From assembly GCA_029721435.1 (NCBI GenBank), contig CM056586.1, forward strand, positions 68,597,679 to 68,661,678: 64,000 bases of DNA. The letters are read 5' to 3'. This DNA is from Gymnothorax reevesii. Lineage: Eukaryota > Chordata > Actinopteri > Anguilliformes > Muraenidae. Shown here piece after piece: positions 13,101-25,000 of the stretch. Position 1 is the stretch's first letter. The number at the start of each line of letters is the position of its first letter. Both the position numbers and the translations under genes were made by a program. The notes beneath the pieces were generated by a model, which had not been told where the DNA came from, did no database searches, and saw nothing but the letters and a program-made list of their open reading frames with translations.

Positions 13101-16100
13101 CGATCAAAGAAGTTATGTTCCATAGACGACATGTTTGGTCCAAAATACAGAGGAATGACCCAAAAGCCAACCACTATTCTGAGTTGCTTTTGTTTTAAAT
13201 GATCCCTCCAAGTTTTCTGAGTGAAAGATACTGGCCCTCGCTTCCGTGTGGTTTCCAATTCACCACCATGAACTGCGTCAAACATTTCTGGTCTCTGAAA
13301 CCAACTGACCCGCGTTACGCAAACCATTTAGCAAGTGTGATTCAGATAACAGGCATTCCTATCTCTGACAAGGGCCTGTCAGTGAAAAACGGGGTCAAAT
13401 TTCATCCAGCCTAACCAGTTGGGCCCACCTCCAGGAGTGCTCCAGTTTGAAAGAACTTCAGAGGCTTCTCTATGGAGTAGTACAGGCCATGATAGCTGCC
13501 CTTGGCCAGATACGCCCGCACCAGTCCAACTGCAATAACCAGCCACCTGCAATGCCAAAGACAATTAAAGCATTTAATCCCATCGGCATCTTCACAGTGC
13601 ACACATCAAGATCACTGGTGTTAATTTAAAGCAAATTATTCTTTTTTTTAAACTAGAGCAGAATTGAACAGGCCAAAACCTTGAAATGATGATCTTATTT
13701 GCAAGGCCTCCTTGCAGCCAAAAACTCACACAAATAAATGATTAATACAATAAATACAATACAAACAATCCCAGCAATATCCATTCATCCTCAAATCTGT
13801 TTATTCCTTGTCAAAGCCAAGTTTGTCTGGAGCCAATCCCAACATCTCCTGGGCTAAAGGGAAGAGTAGAGTCCAGACAGTTCACTCTTCCATCATGAAC
13901 AACTCAAATCCACATCATTCACTCATTCTTATGGGCAGTTTAGAGCCTTCCAGAAAATATAAAAGACCAATTACACACAATAGCATGTGTATAAAATGCG
14001 TAAATGTACTAAGTGTGATTTTTCTCCCATTTATGCCTATACTATGAAACATATCCAAATTTAATCAGATGATCAGAAGCCAGGGGGATTAAAACACAGC
14101 TATTAGTTTAAAAAGTCCCCTCCTCCAAGGTTGTTGTCACAAATAGGATAGTTAGATGAGGATGTCAGGTGATGCAAGAGAAGGATGACAAAGGGGCTTG
14201 AGAGAAAATTTTGAGACCTTTGCGTTCAGCAATAATAAAAATGGACAATTAAATATAAATATTCGAAGAAAAGCACTGCATTGGCATTGCTGCGCCTGCT
14301 TGCGTATGCAGAACAAATGTGAAGATGTGATGCTGGTCGGCACTTCGGTGTCCATTTCAAATCAATAAGTAAAATGAGGACGATCACACTCTTTCTGTCA
14401 GCAATTACTCACTCTGTCCCCCGACTTGCTTGTACAGCTAATGTTAAAAATGACGTTTATTGAATAACAGCTTTGGTGCTGAACTAAAGAGGCAAAGTAG
14501 ACCTCAAACTACACAAACAAAGTATACGTCTCTAAACTCACAGGACAGCTTTCAGGCCCATTCCCAGCAGGATTAATGAACGCAAAACTAAAAATAAAAT
14601 TACCCACTTCTTAAAGTGGTCTCCTTTCAAAATAAACAATTTAGATACCAACGGTTTCCTAACATTAACATTGATGATTATGCTTTCATGCATTATTATG
14701 CATAATATCTCAGCATGCCTTTAATATTAATGTCAATAAAATTTATTTGTGTATATCTGTTCTACCTGTAACCTCCAGGCAATAGCTCAATGTAGATATT
14801 TTCACCTCTTTGGCATCTTTATTCTAAAGATAGTCGATGGACGGTTACAGCATCACAGGATTCCACAGGTCCAGCGCTCCACTAATCAGTATAGCCTCGC
14901 TCGGTTATAATCCCATAATACCATTTCAAATCAACATGTGATTTGTCAAATGTTTTGATAAGGACGCCCATTACACATCTGGTGAAATGACAACTATTTA
15001 AAAAGAGGGGGAAAGAGTTACCAAGCACTGTCAGGCAGACATTTAAGGTTTCATACCTGGGATGTCGGTGGGGATTTTTAATCCGATTTAGAATTTCTGT
15101 GATCACAGTTTCACTGAACTCCATCCTTCAACAATAAACTACAGGAATCACAAGGACAGTAACTACTAGTGATAGAGAATGATCAGCTACTTCCCCCCGG
15201 GGCTGGAACACCTGCTGTTCTCAAGAGAGACCCTCTACGTTCACAAAGGTCACTAGTTATCAGGGAAAGCGGAAGACCCACAACTCCAGGGATTATCTGA
15301 AATGGTGTACCGGTTTAAAAAAATGTTGGTTGTTGCCAGGGTGTCAAGCCCGGAGCAGCTCCCAAGTTCGAGATAAATATCACTCATGACTATGGTCAAA
15401 ATCCTCCACGTTTTCTTCACATCTCTCAAGGCCTATAAAAACACGGGATTGCATTATAGGCTGCAAGAGAAGCATTCTTCTCGCTAATGTGATTGCAAGC
15501 TGGAGAACCGTGCAGCATACCGTGTACTGACAACTTGCAAATCAAGTGCACCAACCATAAACAGATTTTCTTCGTTCAGACGTCCAGCTACATATTAAGG
15601 TAATTTGGAGAAGATCACGTCGGGCTAACCGCGGTACAGAAATCCGGGGACGTCCACCGATATACACTACGGTTTGGTTACCTCCCCACCCTGGAGGATA
15701 AGAAAGGAGATCATCGTGATCATGTACTTTGAGTAACCACTCAAATGGGTGAAAATGTTAAGCTGATTGAAAGGAAGCAACAACACGCCTACTGTATGAA
15801 AATACTAACAACTACAAGCGAATAGTTATGAACAACTTGAAGGAAAATTCCCTGCAATTATAACAAGCAACGTAGAGATGCATTAAGATCCATTAGTTAC
15901 TACAATAAATGCACCAGTGCCTTGCACTCGCAGGCGATTCCCCAATAAGTTTCAAAATATAAATAAAACAGGGTTCCCTGTCATGTTAGGCGAGACATGC
16001 GAGCAACATGCACTCAAACAGATAAATAAAAGCGCAGGACAGTCTGGCTGAACAGGCTTCATGTCAGACTCCGCACAGATTAAGCTCCTGCCAGCGCGAC

Positions 16101-16311
16101 GCGTGTCTCCAGCCAGCCATTACGCATAGCACGCGCGCTACTTGGCTCCAGAATCTTATAACAGACGATCTCCGTCAGTTACATACCCAGCTGTCATGAT
16201 CACGTTATAAATGACCAGATACGCGGTTCCCAGTGCCCCCGGTCCTCTTCTACGCCTTTGGCCAGCATCATCTTGAGCCGGTTTCGACATCCCCACAGCA
16301 GGTGCTGCCAT
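984..16311 (-). CDS. hacd2: hacd2, very-long-chain (3R)-3-hydroxyacyl-CoA dehydratase 2 (partial, 3' end outside window)
   Basis: Join, read on the minus strand: 16311-16187, 13546-13429, 11286-11268, 10630-10542, 8607-8486, 1162-984. All junctions are GT-AG and phases agree, giving 217 codons plus one base. The product dehydrates 3-hydroxyacyl-CoA in the third step of the ER fatty-acid elongation cycle and is a multi-pass membrane protein. Identity rests on strings I recognise from vertebrate HACD2: [64 protein letters not shown] and [13 protein letters not shown]1 has clearly different residues in exon 2. The Tyr and Glu known to be catalytic in the Phs1/HACD family correspond to Y166 and E173 in [10 protein letters not shown]. 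The ATG at 16311 follows an in-frame stop 12 bases upstream. The last exon (PQLYFHM region and C-terminal tail) was not found in bases 1-983. It lies head-to-head with stam2. Confidence 0.95.
1163..2430. other. hacd2 intron 5, left part; nothing recognised
   Basis: AT-rich intronic DNA without a convincing ORF or a repeat I can name. Confidence 0.5.
2430..3090 (-). mobile_element. Degenerate Tc1-like transposon relic (antisense)
   Basis: On the minus strand around 2557-2790 a damaged frame reads [25 protein letters not shown] and IWIMQHD, the block around the second catalytic Asp of Tc1 transposases. The adjoining stretch up to about 3080 matches the upstream part of a common fish Tc1-like transposase in antisense. 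It carries frameshifts and stops. Terminal repeats were not identified, so the ends are approximate. Confidence 0.75.
3428..3570. repeat. Heptameric minisatellite (CACAGAG/CCCAGAG)n
   Basis: A run of 7-bp units alternating CACAGAG and CCCAGAG. It is open in several frames on both strands; those ORFs are artefacts of the repeat. Confidence 0.9.
4133..4602. repeat. Dispersed repeat, copy A (partner at 23073-23404)
   Basis: Shares with 23073-23404 a long colinear match that includes TTAATCATTATAGGCCACAT and CCAAGGCGATGGAGGCTGTC (one base different), and ends near a GCAGCCCT string typical of some hAT-like termini. Copy A is interrupted by a 116-bp insertion at 4145. Confidence 0.85.
4145..4260. 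mobile_element. 116-bp terminal-inverted-repeat MITE nested in a repeat
   Basis: Ends ACCGCGTTTCCCAAA and, reverse-complemented, GGTGCATTTCCCAAA. Flanked by CCTGG at 4140-4144 and 4261-4265; the sister repeat at 23079-23083 has CCTGG once with no insertion. The interior holds a palindrome, AGTTGCTAAC/GTTAGCAACT. Confidence 0.8.
5560..7174 (+). mobile_element. Near-complete Tc1-like DNA transposon
   Basis: About 1.6 kb bounded by TA dinucleotides, starting TACAAAACCC and ending GGGTTTTGTA. Terminal inverted repeats of about 130 bp (5560-5694 and 7043-7174) contain GATTTGCAAATCC and TATTCAATTGAATA on each side. It lies in hacd2 intron 5 and encodes a transposase broken by three stops. Related fragments are at 23409-23539 and 62364-62835. 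Confidence 0.93.
5925..6947 (+). pseudogene. Tc1-like transposase, single frame with three in-frame stops
   Basis: From ATG 5925 to TAA 6945 is one continuous reading frame of 340 codons with no frameshift, interrupted at 6000 (TGA), 6594 (TAA) and 6792 (TGA). Intact Tc1-family transposases are about 340 residues. The N-terminal helix-turn-helix region is followed by RKRQGRKP. The catalytic triad is visible: D154 in WSDE, D244 in [10 protein letters not shown] and E279 in STIENVW, with 34 residues between the last two (DD34E). The stops at 6594 and 6792 look like C-to-T changes of Gln CAA and Arg CGA codons. It should be inactive as protein. It runs opposite to hacd2, inside an intron. Confidence 0.92.
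7380..8300. repeat. Degenerate internally repeated element ending in GACGGAC motifs
   Basis: The string ATTTAGAAAAAAAATTATC plus CAGTTTTTGAGAAATAA recurs at about 7466 and 7790, with a weaker third copy near 8150. The right end has GGACGGACAGATAGACGGAC (about 8209-8228) then a hairpin-forming AGCTCTGCTG/CAGCGGAGCT pair near 8252-8286. It looks like a non-autonomous repeat of unknown class. ORFs inside are chance. Confidence 0.55.
8486..8607 (-). CDS. hacd2: hacd2 exon 5
   Basis: 122 nt between TTAG| and AAG|GTAACG. Encodes [19 protein letters not shown], then [20 protein letters not shown] and the start of Ala-Arg. It ends in phase 2. Confidence 0.95.
9260..9989. mobile_element. 730-bp palindromic (foldback) element in hacd2 intron 4
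   Basis: Arms 9260-9414 and 9828-9989 are inverted copies of one sequence: TTTAGTAAGACTATTCAGC and GGGCCAGTTTAAGTTTCCGT in the left arm recur reverse-complemented on the right with few changes. The middle is about 410 bp. No transposase frame. Confidence 0.88.
10022..10273. repeat. Direct duplication, about 90 bp repeated at 154-bp spacing
   Basis: AACTTGGCACTGCA at 10029 and 10183 begins two copies that each run to AGAAATCGGTCAGACAA, separated by AT-rich filler. Confidence 0.8.
10542..10630 (-). CDS. hacd2: hacd2 exon 4
   Basis: 89 nt between CACAG| and |GTAAGA. Encodes [19 protein letters not shown] then [11 protein letters not shown], a conserved membrane-spanning part of HACD proteins. 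Confidence 0.94.
11268..11286 (-). CDS. hacd2: hacd2 exon 3 (19-nt microexon)
   Basis: CCAG|ATATTGCACTGTGCAGTTG|GTAAGT encodes ILHCAV plus the first base of Gly. Without it the reading phase between exons 2 and 4 breaks, and the family string LLE-ILHCxxG-IVPSS is restored only when it is included. Confidence 0.9.
11700..12440 (-). mobile_element. Degenerate Tc1-like transposon relic (antisense)
   Basis: The minus strand carries fragments such as DETKINLYQ (compare WSDETKINLF in Tc1 transposases) followed by further decayed coding sequence in shifted frames. Terminal repeats were not located, so the ends are approximate. Confidence 0.6.
12450..13428. other. hacd2 intron 2, remainder; nothing recognised
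   Basis: No convincing coding sequence. The open frame at 13013-13327 on the minus strand has no recognisable domain and lacks flanking splice signals consistent with hacd2. Confidence 0.5.
13429..13546 (-). CDS. hacd2: hacd2 exon 2
   Basis: 118 nt between CAG| and GAG|GTGGGC. It encodes [20 protein letters not shown] then [15 protein letters not shown], near-identical to the vertebrate HACD2 version and the best evidence for HACD2 over HACD1. Confidence 0.95.
13547..16186. other. hacd2 intron 1; no gene seen
   Basis: About 2.6 kb of intron. Short ORFs at 13808, 14152 and 14882 show no domain signal. The last 100 bases next to exon 1 are CpG-rich. Confidence 0.55.
16187..16311 (-). CDS. hacd2: hacd2 exon 1 (coding part)
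   Basis: 125 nt, about 41 residues, starting [15 protein letters not shown] and ending in the first membrane segment ([12 protein letters not shown]). The basic RRRR before it fits the cytosolic N-terminus of HACD2. Donor is GG|GTATGT, phase 2. A CpG-rich stretch at about 16090-16145 lies just inside intron 1. Confidence 0.93.
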
Positions 16312-19052
16312 GACTGAGGTTTAGCTCGCTGTCTACAACAACTCGTTGCGCTCATCGAATCAGGAAATAGAAGTACAAGGTCCTTACAAGCGATCATCAT
16401 CGACTGCTGGGCAAACAGCGACATCACTGGACTACATTGCAAATGGAGCAGTTTCATGGATATACTGCTACCCTAAAACCGCTGTTGCCAGCCACACTAC
16501 ACTGTTCTGCGAAGTTTGAATGAGTTTTTACTAGGCCACAGCTCTTCAATTTGCATGAAAATTTCGCAAACTAAGTGATGTGAAAGCGGTAAGGCTGCTG
16601 ATCATGGTTGTGTTGAGGTTAGTTCGAGCAGTCAGTGCGACTGATTTTCTTTTTTCCATCAGTCAAATTTATTGAATAAAAATCACAACTTCCAACGTCA
16701 AAAATTTTGGTTTACACTTTTAAATGCCAAAGTTCCAGTACGTGAATTGAAAATATGGTACAGAAAATGTGTACAGTTTTAGATTTTGAGTACATTGTTG
16801 CAAATTGGTATTTTTTTTTCTTTTGCAGTACACTTTCACATTAAATAAGATGCAATCTACAACCCCAAAAGTCCACGCACTCTGTACTATATTTAAAACA
16901 CTTCAGTAACTCATTATTTCATGTCTGTCTTATGAGCTGTCATACCACTGTGGTGGATATCATGACATGGGCATAAAAAGTCAACATTTGGGGAAAAAAG
17001 ACAACTACCTCATTCTCTGGACCAAAGACAATGAGATGAACTATTATCAGTATCAGGTCGAAAAGCCACGTCACGGTACAGAGGTGTGTCAGAGCGCATC
17101 ACTCAGGTAATTTGCACATTTGCAAGGGCAGCATTATTGCATAAAGATATGTACAAATGAGCACAAACCCAGATAGCGGCGACTCTGGACCAGATTCTGG
17201 CCTGATAAGCTATAGTTAGCATAGAGCCAGCGCAGATCCGGAGTGGAGGTGCTTGCTATCGGGGTAGATATTTGTAACTGCATAATGATTGTGATTAGAA
17301 GACAAAGTGATGTTACTCAGCAGTAATCATTCAACTGCGCCAATGTTTTTTGACCCTGCTGCAGTCATAGCATTATATATTTTCAATAAGTGATCAAATT
17401 CACGTCAGAAGAACGAACAATGCGTTTTACCATTTTCAATATAGTAGAAGGTGAATGGACTTTTGAAATCAGTCCTTTTTGATTTCCTTTCCATTTTCCA
17501 TCGCGTACGCATTTCCTATTAATTGGAAGCTTTTTCGGAAATCTTTGATCTATGCTTACGGGCCATTTTATAGAAAGCAAGAATTAATGCCTCCTCTGGT
17601 GAGGAAGGGAAATGCAAACGAACGACCTCTCTCCCTCAGTGGACCTTTACGTGTCTCTGGCACCTCCTCTCCCCTTATGTGCCAGTCAGGGACAGCCATG
17701 GCAGGTCAGTAGCAGCTGAGTTTACCTCTAGAAGTGCTACTGCTGCCGCCGTTGCCACCATTTGAGCTTGCTATCCCTCCTCGTCGGGACTTTCACATTG
17801 ACTGCACTTAAAGATGACTGATTGTAGGCTCTTAAATGACAGGTTCTTACTTTGAGCTTGAGCTGTCTCTTTAATTTGGTGTTAAACTGACCAAATAAAC
17901 AGCCAGTGCAACACTGCACTCTGCATATTCAGGCTAAGGCGGTTGATGAGCTCACAGCAGGGGCCATTAAAGAGCTCATCTTCTGAGCGCGGAATTTCTG
18001 TTAAAAGCACCCCCTACCTGACATGCGAACAATTTTCCATCTTATTTAAACTTTGTAGAATTGCCATTGTCTCAAGGACAGGCACGATACACCTTTTAAA
18101 TATAACCATGAGGTAATTTACACCAACCAATTATGGATAATTGTGACAGATAACGGGGCAGGATCTGACGCTCATTCATATGCCCTCAATTCCAAAAAGG
18201 CTGTGATATATAAAAGTGAAATTGCACCTAGAAATGATAAATCCAGCTTGTCTTTAGCAGAGAAACTAGATTTATCATGTGTAGGCACATTGGCGCACAA
18301 TTTTGCTTTCGATATCCACAACCTTCATGTAAGTAAGTGCACATGATTTAACCTCAGATTTTGTACAAATCTCAGATTTTGCTACAATGAAATTGCTGAA
18401 TGGGGTTGAGCAAAGTTTTATGAACTAAATGCCAAGTAGGCACACTCAGGCTACCCTTGGCCAAGATGGAAATGGGTAATGACCTTGTGTGTAGCCTCGT
18501 TTTTAAGACGCAATACCCAAACTCTTCGAGGTAATTTCCAAGTCTTGATGTTGACAATATATAGATTGATAGATAGAAATATAGATAGATAGATGGAACG
18601 GTAGACCAAGACTAGAGCTACCTTCCACGCACCATGAGTTGATGAAACTGCTGGACGTGTAATATAGGATTGTGTCGTCAGAAAATGATTAGTTTTATCA
18701 TCCCACCTCATGGGGGCAGTGCCAAACCAAATTTAACTTATGAAAGGACCTAAAATGGGGTCTGCTTCAATGCCAGCTAAAACGGCGGAAAATATGCACC
18801 GTGCGTTTATGTTTTAGAAATGTAGCAAAACTGAATACTAAAACAAGTGCCAGACAAAACATCTCGAAAATGGTGGTCGTTTCCACGACAATTTAAATTA
18901 TTCTGGCAATTTCTTAGAGACCTACATTCACGGAAGAGCAGAGACTGGCGAGAGTGAATTGGATGGATGAGGAAGGGAAATTTGCGAAATCATAACGTTT
19001 CTCAGTAGTCTCTGCCTGCGGATATATCGGGGTCTGCTTGAAGAGGATCGAG
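16312..19052. promoter_or_regulatory. Divergent intergenic region between hacd2 and stam2
   Basis: The two start codons face away from each other across 2.74 kb, so both promoters must lie here or in unseen upstream exons. I see no clear TATA box at either end. The interval also holds AT-rich DNA and a short TAGATAGA run near 18575. No ORF here has recognisable content. Confidence 0.6.
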
Positions 19053-19092
19053 ATGCCACTGTTCGCTCAGAATCCTTTCGACCAGGATGTTG
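19053..19092 (+). CDS. stam2: stam2 exon 1 (coding part)
   Basis: ATGCCACTG... encodes [13 protein letters not shown] plus one base, the invariant N-terminus of STAM VHS domains. Purine at -3 (GAGATG). Donor G|GTAGGT. Confidence 0.95.
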
Positions 19093-22000
19093 GTAGGTTT
19101 TCCTGGGGGTAACAGTGGGCTCGCTGTTGACATTACGCCATTCGCGATCTGCCTAGCTAACTGCAGCTAGCTAACCAATTTGGACGGTTAGCATTAGCCT
19201 AGCTGTTGGGCTCTATTAGGTGACGGAGGGCAGTACCGTGCGTCTGGGGGCGAGCTGGCTAACTTTACCCGTGTTGTGCTAAGGAAATGGTCTAACCAGT
19301 GACCTTAGCTAACCGTTACGTTGGCTTTTATCACAAAACCTCTCGCTGACGTCCGCCAGTTTAACTTCGTATTATGTTTTTGTCTCGACAACTAATGATT
19401 AATGGTCAAGTGGGCGAACTTTCAGCCGAAACGGGGCTGTTCTGGTTGGCCTCCGCCGATTTTCAGATAGTTAGCTATACAGCTAGCTAGCTAGTAATGG
19501 GCTGTCAATCTGTCTATCATAAAAATCAAAGTAAGTTTGTTAGCCAGCTAATTTAAGAGAACTACATCAGCTAAGATAACAAAAGATGCTGCACCGCGAC
19601 ATTTAACACATCGCATTAATAGTTAACGTTGACCAATCTGGCTCGCTAATTAGCTGTGACCAGTTAGCTAGCTGGTTTGACCAAGTAACTAGCTAACGTT
19701 AGCTGGTGAGAACTGTTATGCTCGGTTGTTATTGTTGTCAGTGAACCTTAATAAGTAGCTAATTGGCTAGCTGGCTAATTCACTGAAAGGCATTTGGTTA
19801 AGAAGCGTGATGAGCTAATGTTCAGCTGTAAGTTCAGCTGATTTCAGACTTTCGCAACGTTAAATGCTGAAAATCACCTTGTTGAAATATTGGTCTGCTT
19901 GACTGACGTTAACATTGCCAGCCAGCGTAACGACAGAGCGTCATTTCATGTATGATTAACGTTACCGAGGCCTGATGTTCACAATCTCACATGATGCTGA
20001 AAATCAGTCAGATGATTATTTTTGGCTCCGTTCCCGCCTGCATTCCCTAAGTGTTTCCGCACCATAACTTGGAAACAGATTGGGGGGGGAGTGGAGTGAG
20101 TACATTTGTTTTTAATAATAATAATAATAAAACCACACTCTTGTTTTTTTCCGTCAAGAAAAATACATTTCCAAATTTATTACATTATTCTGACCATTAT
20201 CCTTGCAACGCCTGCTCAGTTGGGACATCCAGTATCCAGCTGGTGCTGCAATAATGGTGGTCGTAAGAATGCGATAAATTTGGAGAGTGAATCCTCCTGT
20301 CAGAAAATTACCTTTTCCATTTTCAATGAGAACAACGTATGAAGTATACAGAAATGAATTTGAGAAGCTTCAAATGTCTTGATCCAAATAATGTAATTAT
20401 ATGCTGTCCAGAGAAATATTCAAATTTTGGGTAGTGCTGGGCAATGAATTTATCAATAGGGCTGGGCAGTATGACATAATTTTCATATCACGGTTTTTTG
20501 AAGTCATCGGTTTTGCAGTATTTGATGGTTTTTTCCCATGCAAGAGTTTTCTTACCCACATTTTCTTCTCATGAGAAAGGAATTGCACCAAGCAAGTCAA
20601 TAAGCATGTAGCAAAACACAGGAAAAAATCATATCAGCGCTGAGTCGCTAGAATTTCTCCTGAATCTGTGCTACGCATACAAAGATACCTCAAATGAAAG
20701 AGGAAAGTCCACAGAATCCAACGATGTATGCACTGTCATTTTAAACTGACACCACACTCAAAGAACAGCAGGCATACACTTATGTCTACAGAGATGAGCA
20801 AAGAAATTCCTTACCTTTGGTATTTTGTATTTAAAAAAAAATGTTTGAGGGTAAATCCACGCTTGGTAATGTTAGCTCAATGTGTCTGTGTTATGACAAA
20901 ATTATATCTGCCAGTCTCAAAGCATGTTTTTTTTTTACCCCTCAGCCCTCGTCAGCGAGAGGTTTTGTGATAATAGCCAACGTAACGGTTCGCTAAGGTC
21001 ACTGGTCAAACCATTTCCTTAGCACAACACGGGTGAAGTTAGCCAGCTCGCCCCCAGACATACGGTACTGCGCTCCGTCACCTAATAGAGCCCAATTTGA
21101 GCTATCCTTTGTGCGGTTGGGCGGTCGGGCAGCGGGCGGGTGGGCATCTCCAAGAACTTCGACATCGGGCTGAGGGGTATTCCGTGCATTGCACGCCTAT
21201 TTTCTTCTCGAGCATTGCTTCAAAGATCTCAGTTCCTCAGCATTCAGCTTGCATGCAATGAATTTCCTCTCTGTGATCAGCTTTTGATGCTATCAGTAAG
21301 ACTTTGCTGGCAGGCATTTAATTCTATGGCTTCTGACGTTTCCAACGAGCTCTGAACCGTCTTTATCGTACAAAGCTAGCCTGAGCGAGAGCCTTGCGTT
21401 CCCAGTGCGTCAAACCGAGTTCATGGGCCATTCGAATGTATGTAAATGGCGTGACAATATAAACGTTAAACAGGTTTGTTTGTGGTATTTTCAGTGTAAT
21501 TATCGGCTAAATGTTCAACCATCGTTTTCAAACAGAAGAGTTTGAATATTGAGAGCACAACACTACTAACAAAGTGAGTGACTTGCTTGCTTGAGGGTAT
21601 AGAGCTACAACATCAGCGGCCAAGGTTCGATCCCTGGTCAGTCGTGCTTTAGTAAGTCTATATATGATGCTATAGTAGCGTTTTTTTGATTGATTGATTT
21701 TATTTGACCATTATTGATATAAAATATGAAACGGCAATCTGAGTCTTACATTAAAATACATAAATAGTCAGGGATGACACAATAAAGCCCAATGGTTTAT
21801 TTCCATTGTGGTTTTCTTGTATAAATAATTGCTGAGGTTTTTATTCTTTTTACTTTCCCCCCATTTTTTACCTTTTTTAAATTCATAATCTTATTAATTT
21901 GCTTTTTTTAAATAAATCTGATCCAGTGGAGCCAAACTTTGTATTTATTGTCTTTGAATGGGAAATTGTAAAGGCTATAGGACTGGCAGAAATAATAATA

Positions 22001-25000
22001 AAAAATATTTATAAATTCTAAAAATGAAAAACTGGTTGTATTTGGGTGGAATGTATGCCTGTAGTGACATATAAGTGAAATTAGATGAGTATCACAGTTT
22101 AATATCTGAGAAATCTGATTTGGCACACAAGGCACCTGAATTGCCAATTTGGAGAATCCACCTAGACATTCCTCTCTAATTTTGTTCTGATATACTTGAT
22201 TAAAATAAACTTAAATAAATAATAAAACTAAACACAGGTAATGGTGAAGTTCTGTGCTGTAAATCTTTAGAAGTTTCAGACTTCAACTAATTATGTTTAC
22301 AAGGGATAGAACTAAATCTTTGTTTGGTGCAAATGAGGTCTTTGATTTATACTGTGTTCTATCCTCATTTACTCTGACTCGGTGACATATACACTGATTT
22401 TTACATCATGGGAAAAATCCCAAATGGTTTTACCTTTATTATGATGACAAGATCATTCAAATGGTCCAAATAGTTGCAGAGATGTACTCATTTCATTTTG
22501 GGCTTGCCATTTTCAAAAAGAGGCCCAGGGCTTAAGGGGTTTTAAAATTGTCATTGAACAGCACAGATTTGCATGAATGCAATTCAAGCATTTTTTTTTT
22601 CCAGCAGTGCAACCTAATTTATTTTAAGATTGCACTTCATCAAAATGTTTCCAAAAGAATAGGCTACTTTTGCAGGGAAGCGCAGCTGCACACTATGTAG
22701 CAAAGGGATAATAATGTAGGCTTTTAAATTACTAACGCTCTTGCGTCAAAGCGTTGGTAATTGAATAATTTAGTAAATTGGTTATTAGTACATCGCGAAA
22801 GTTCACCTCACGGTATGCGTTTAAAATCAATTCAAATGCAAGTTATGTATCAAACTTTCATGTTGTCAGAATCACTTATGGGGTCTTTATAGTCCTGCTT
22901 CTTGGAAAGTTGTACGGAGGCTACAATTTGAGATTGTATGAACGGTAATTGTCCGGTTAAAGGGCATCTAAAGTCAATTCCCATTGTTTTTGTTTATCAG
23001 CCAATCAGCGAGCCGCACCTGTGCAACCGAATGAACCGAAATAGAAGGATTATCTAATCTTTCAATATAACGCGGCAGCCTGGTTAGGTCTGTCTGCTTA
23101 TCATTATCACTTCTTAATCATTATAGGCCACATATTGATTTTGATTAGTCAGTTCGCTGAATAAATGGCTTGATTGCAAGTCAGGCAAAGTACTCAGCTA
23201 ATTATGCCAAGGTGATGGAGGCTGTCCAACCTCACTGGTAATTATCGGACTTCAAATCACAGTTTTCTTACCGGATGCATTTCAAATGACTGCATTAGGT
23301 AAGTGTCATAGAAAAGGTAATAAGCAATCTCGTCTGTCTGCCTCATAGTGGCAGTTACTTTTATTGCGCTTAAATTAATCACGATTAATTATTGCGACAG
23401 CCCTAGTTTTAACATTAAATATCTTGTTTTTGTAATATACTCCAGTGAATATAAGTCAGAAAGGATTTCCAAATCATTGTATTCTGTTTTTATTCAAGTT
23501 TTACACAACGCCCCAACTCCATTGGAATTGGGTTTTGTAGAAAAACTGGCTGTTAAATGCACTTAAGACAAATTAACAGCTTGTTAAAATCCTGCAATTA
23601 CAATTGTGGTTGGAACAAAAGCCAGCATACGCAGTGGGTCCCCAGGAATGACTTTGAAGACCGCTGCTTTAGACTTAATACATGGTTGAAGACGGTACTT
23701 TTGTTTATTACAACAGGCAATGCCGCAAGTTTAATTTGTTCGTAAAGAACCGAGATTCTCCCAGAATGGGCTGTAGAAGAAAGACTGGCCGTTTCCCCGA
23801 CATCTGTATTCAGATGATTAGACCGTGTGGCGAGATCGAGTTCGGCACTCAATCTGTCGATCTACTCTGTCATCTTTTTTTTGGTCATTTTTCTGTGCCC
23901 GAGCACCAAATATTTCTCTTAAGTAACTAAATGAGTAATAGAATCGGGGCTGGCATTAAGCAAAAATGACCGCGCTGCAAAAAAACGCGACACAGCCTCT
24001 CGAAGTCTGTAGCATTTTGTAGCATTTTTCAGAACTGTATAGCAAAAATAAAACTGAACAAAAATGTCTGTATATGCATTTTAACTTTTTATTTTCAACT
24101 CTTAGAACACTTAATTAATAGTAATAACACTAATCAACATAGCCTAATGAAGACAGTTGAGTTACAGTAGCATTGCAGTATTAAAACTAATCGGATTTAC
24201 CAACTAGGTCCCACTTACAGCTGACATGTAGTAACTCAGAAACTGAATAGGAAGTAATAAGTTTTAACTAGGGATGCACTGAAATGAACATTTTTGGCCG
24301 AAACCGAAAATGAGAAACGCTTGGCCGAAAACCGAAATACCGAAAGAAATTATTACACCAATTTTAGTACCATTGCATTTATGGCTGTGACTTTACACTT
24401 ACCTAACTCAAGTCAAGGCGTTGCAATTTCATAATATTCATGCTTCAAAGAATAAATCAATGCCAAAATGATGAAAATATTTATTTAGCACTGATATTCC
24501 AACAAGGCACAGTATAAAATAAAATAAAATTATAAATAAAATGTTTTACTTGGCCACACTCATGAATAACCTACAGGCCTATCACTGACTGGCCTATTAC
24601 AGGCTGCTGAAAAATTGTAAAATTAAATATGTTACATGACAACACATCAGTCCACTGATTGGTCAGAGAGAATCGTCTGTGCGAAAGACGGATCGCTTCC
24701 GCATTATCGTTAGGAATCTGGCCTCACTTTCCATCATTGAAATAGGTCTTCAAATTGTGTTTTAGAAGCTTGTGTTGCTTTAGTCAGCTTAATAAATACG
24801 CTGTGAGTTGCCTAACCTTTTAAACAAGGTTGGGTTTGTTCACAGAAGCTGCTGCATTAATGAAATGCGTTTCATTGCCAGTGACCCTGTTCGTAGCGAA
24901 ATTAGAAGTAACGGTGTTCCCCCCAATCCCCCTTGGGAAAGTTATTGTGCTGCTCCTATTTTACGAAAATAGCGCAGAAAATAACTGTTCGGGTGCTGAT

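Noticed and set aside
21595..21655. Candidate tRNA gene with an exact B-box
   Set aside because: The T-stem has a mismatch and no acceptor stem or A-box could be placed, so it is listed only as a possible SINE fragment.
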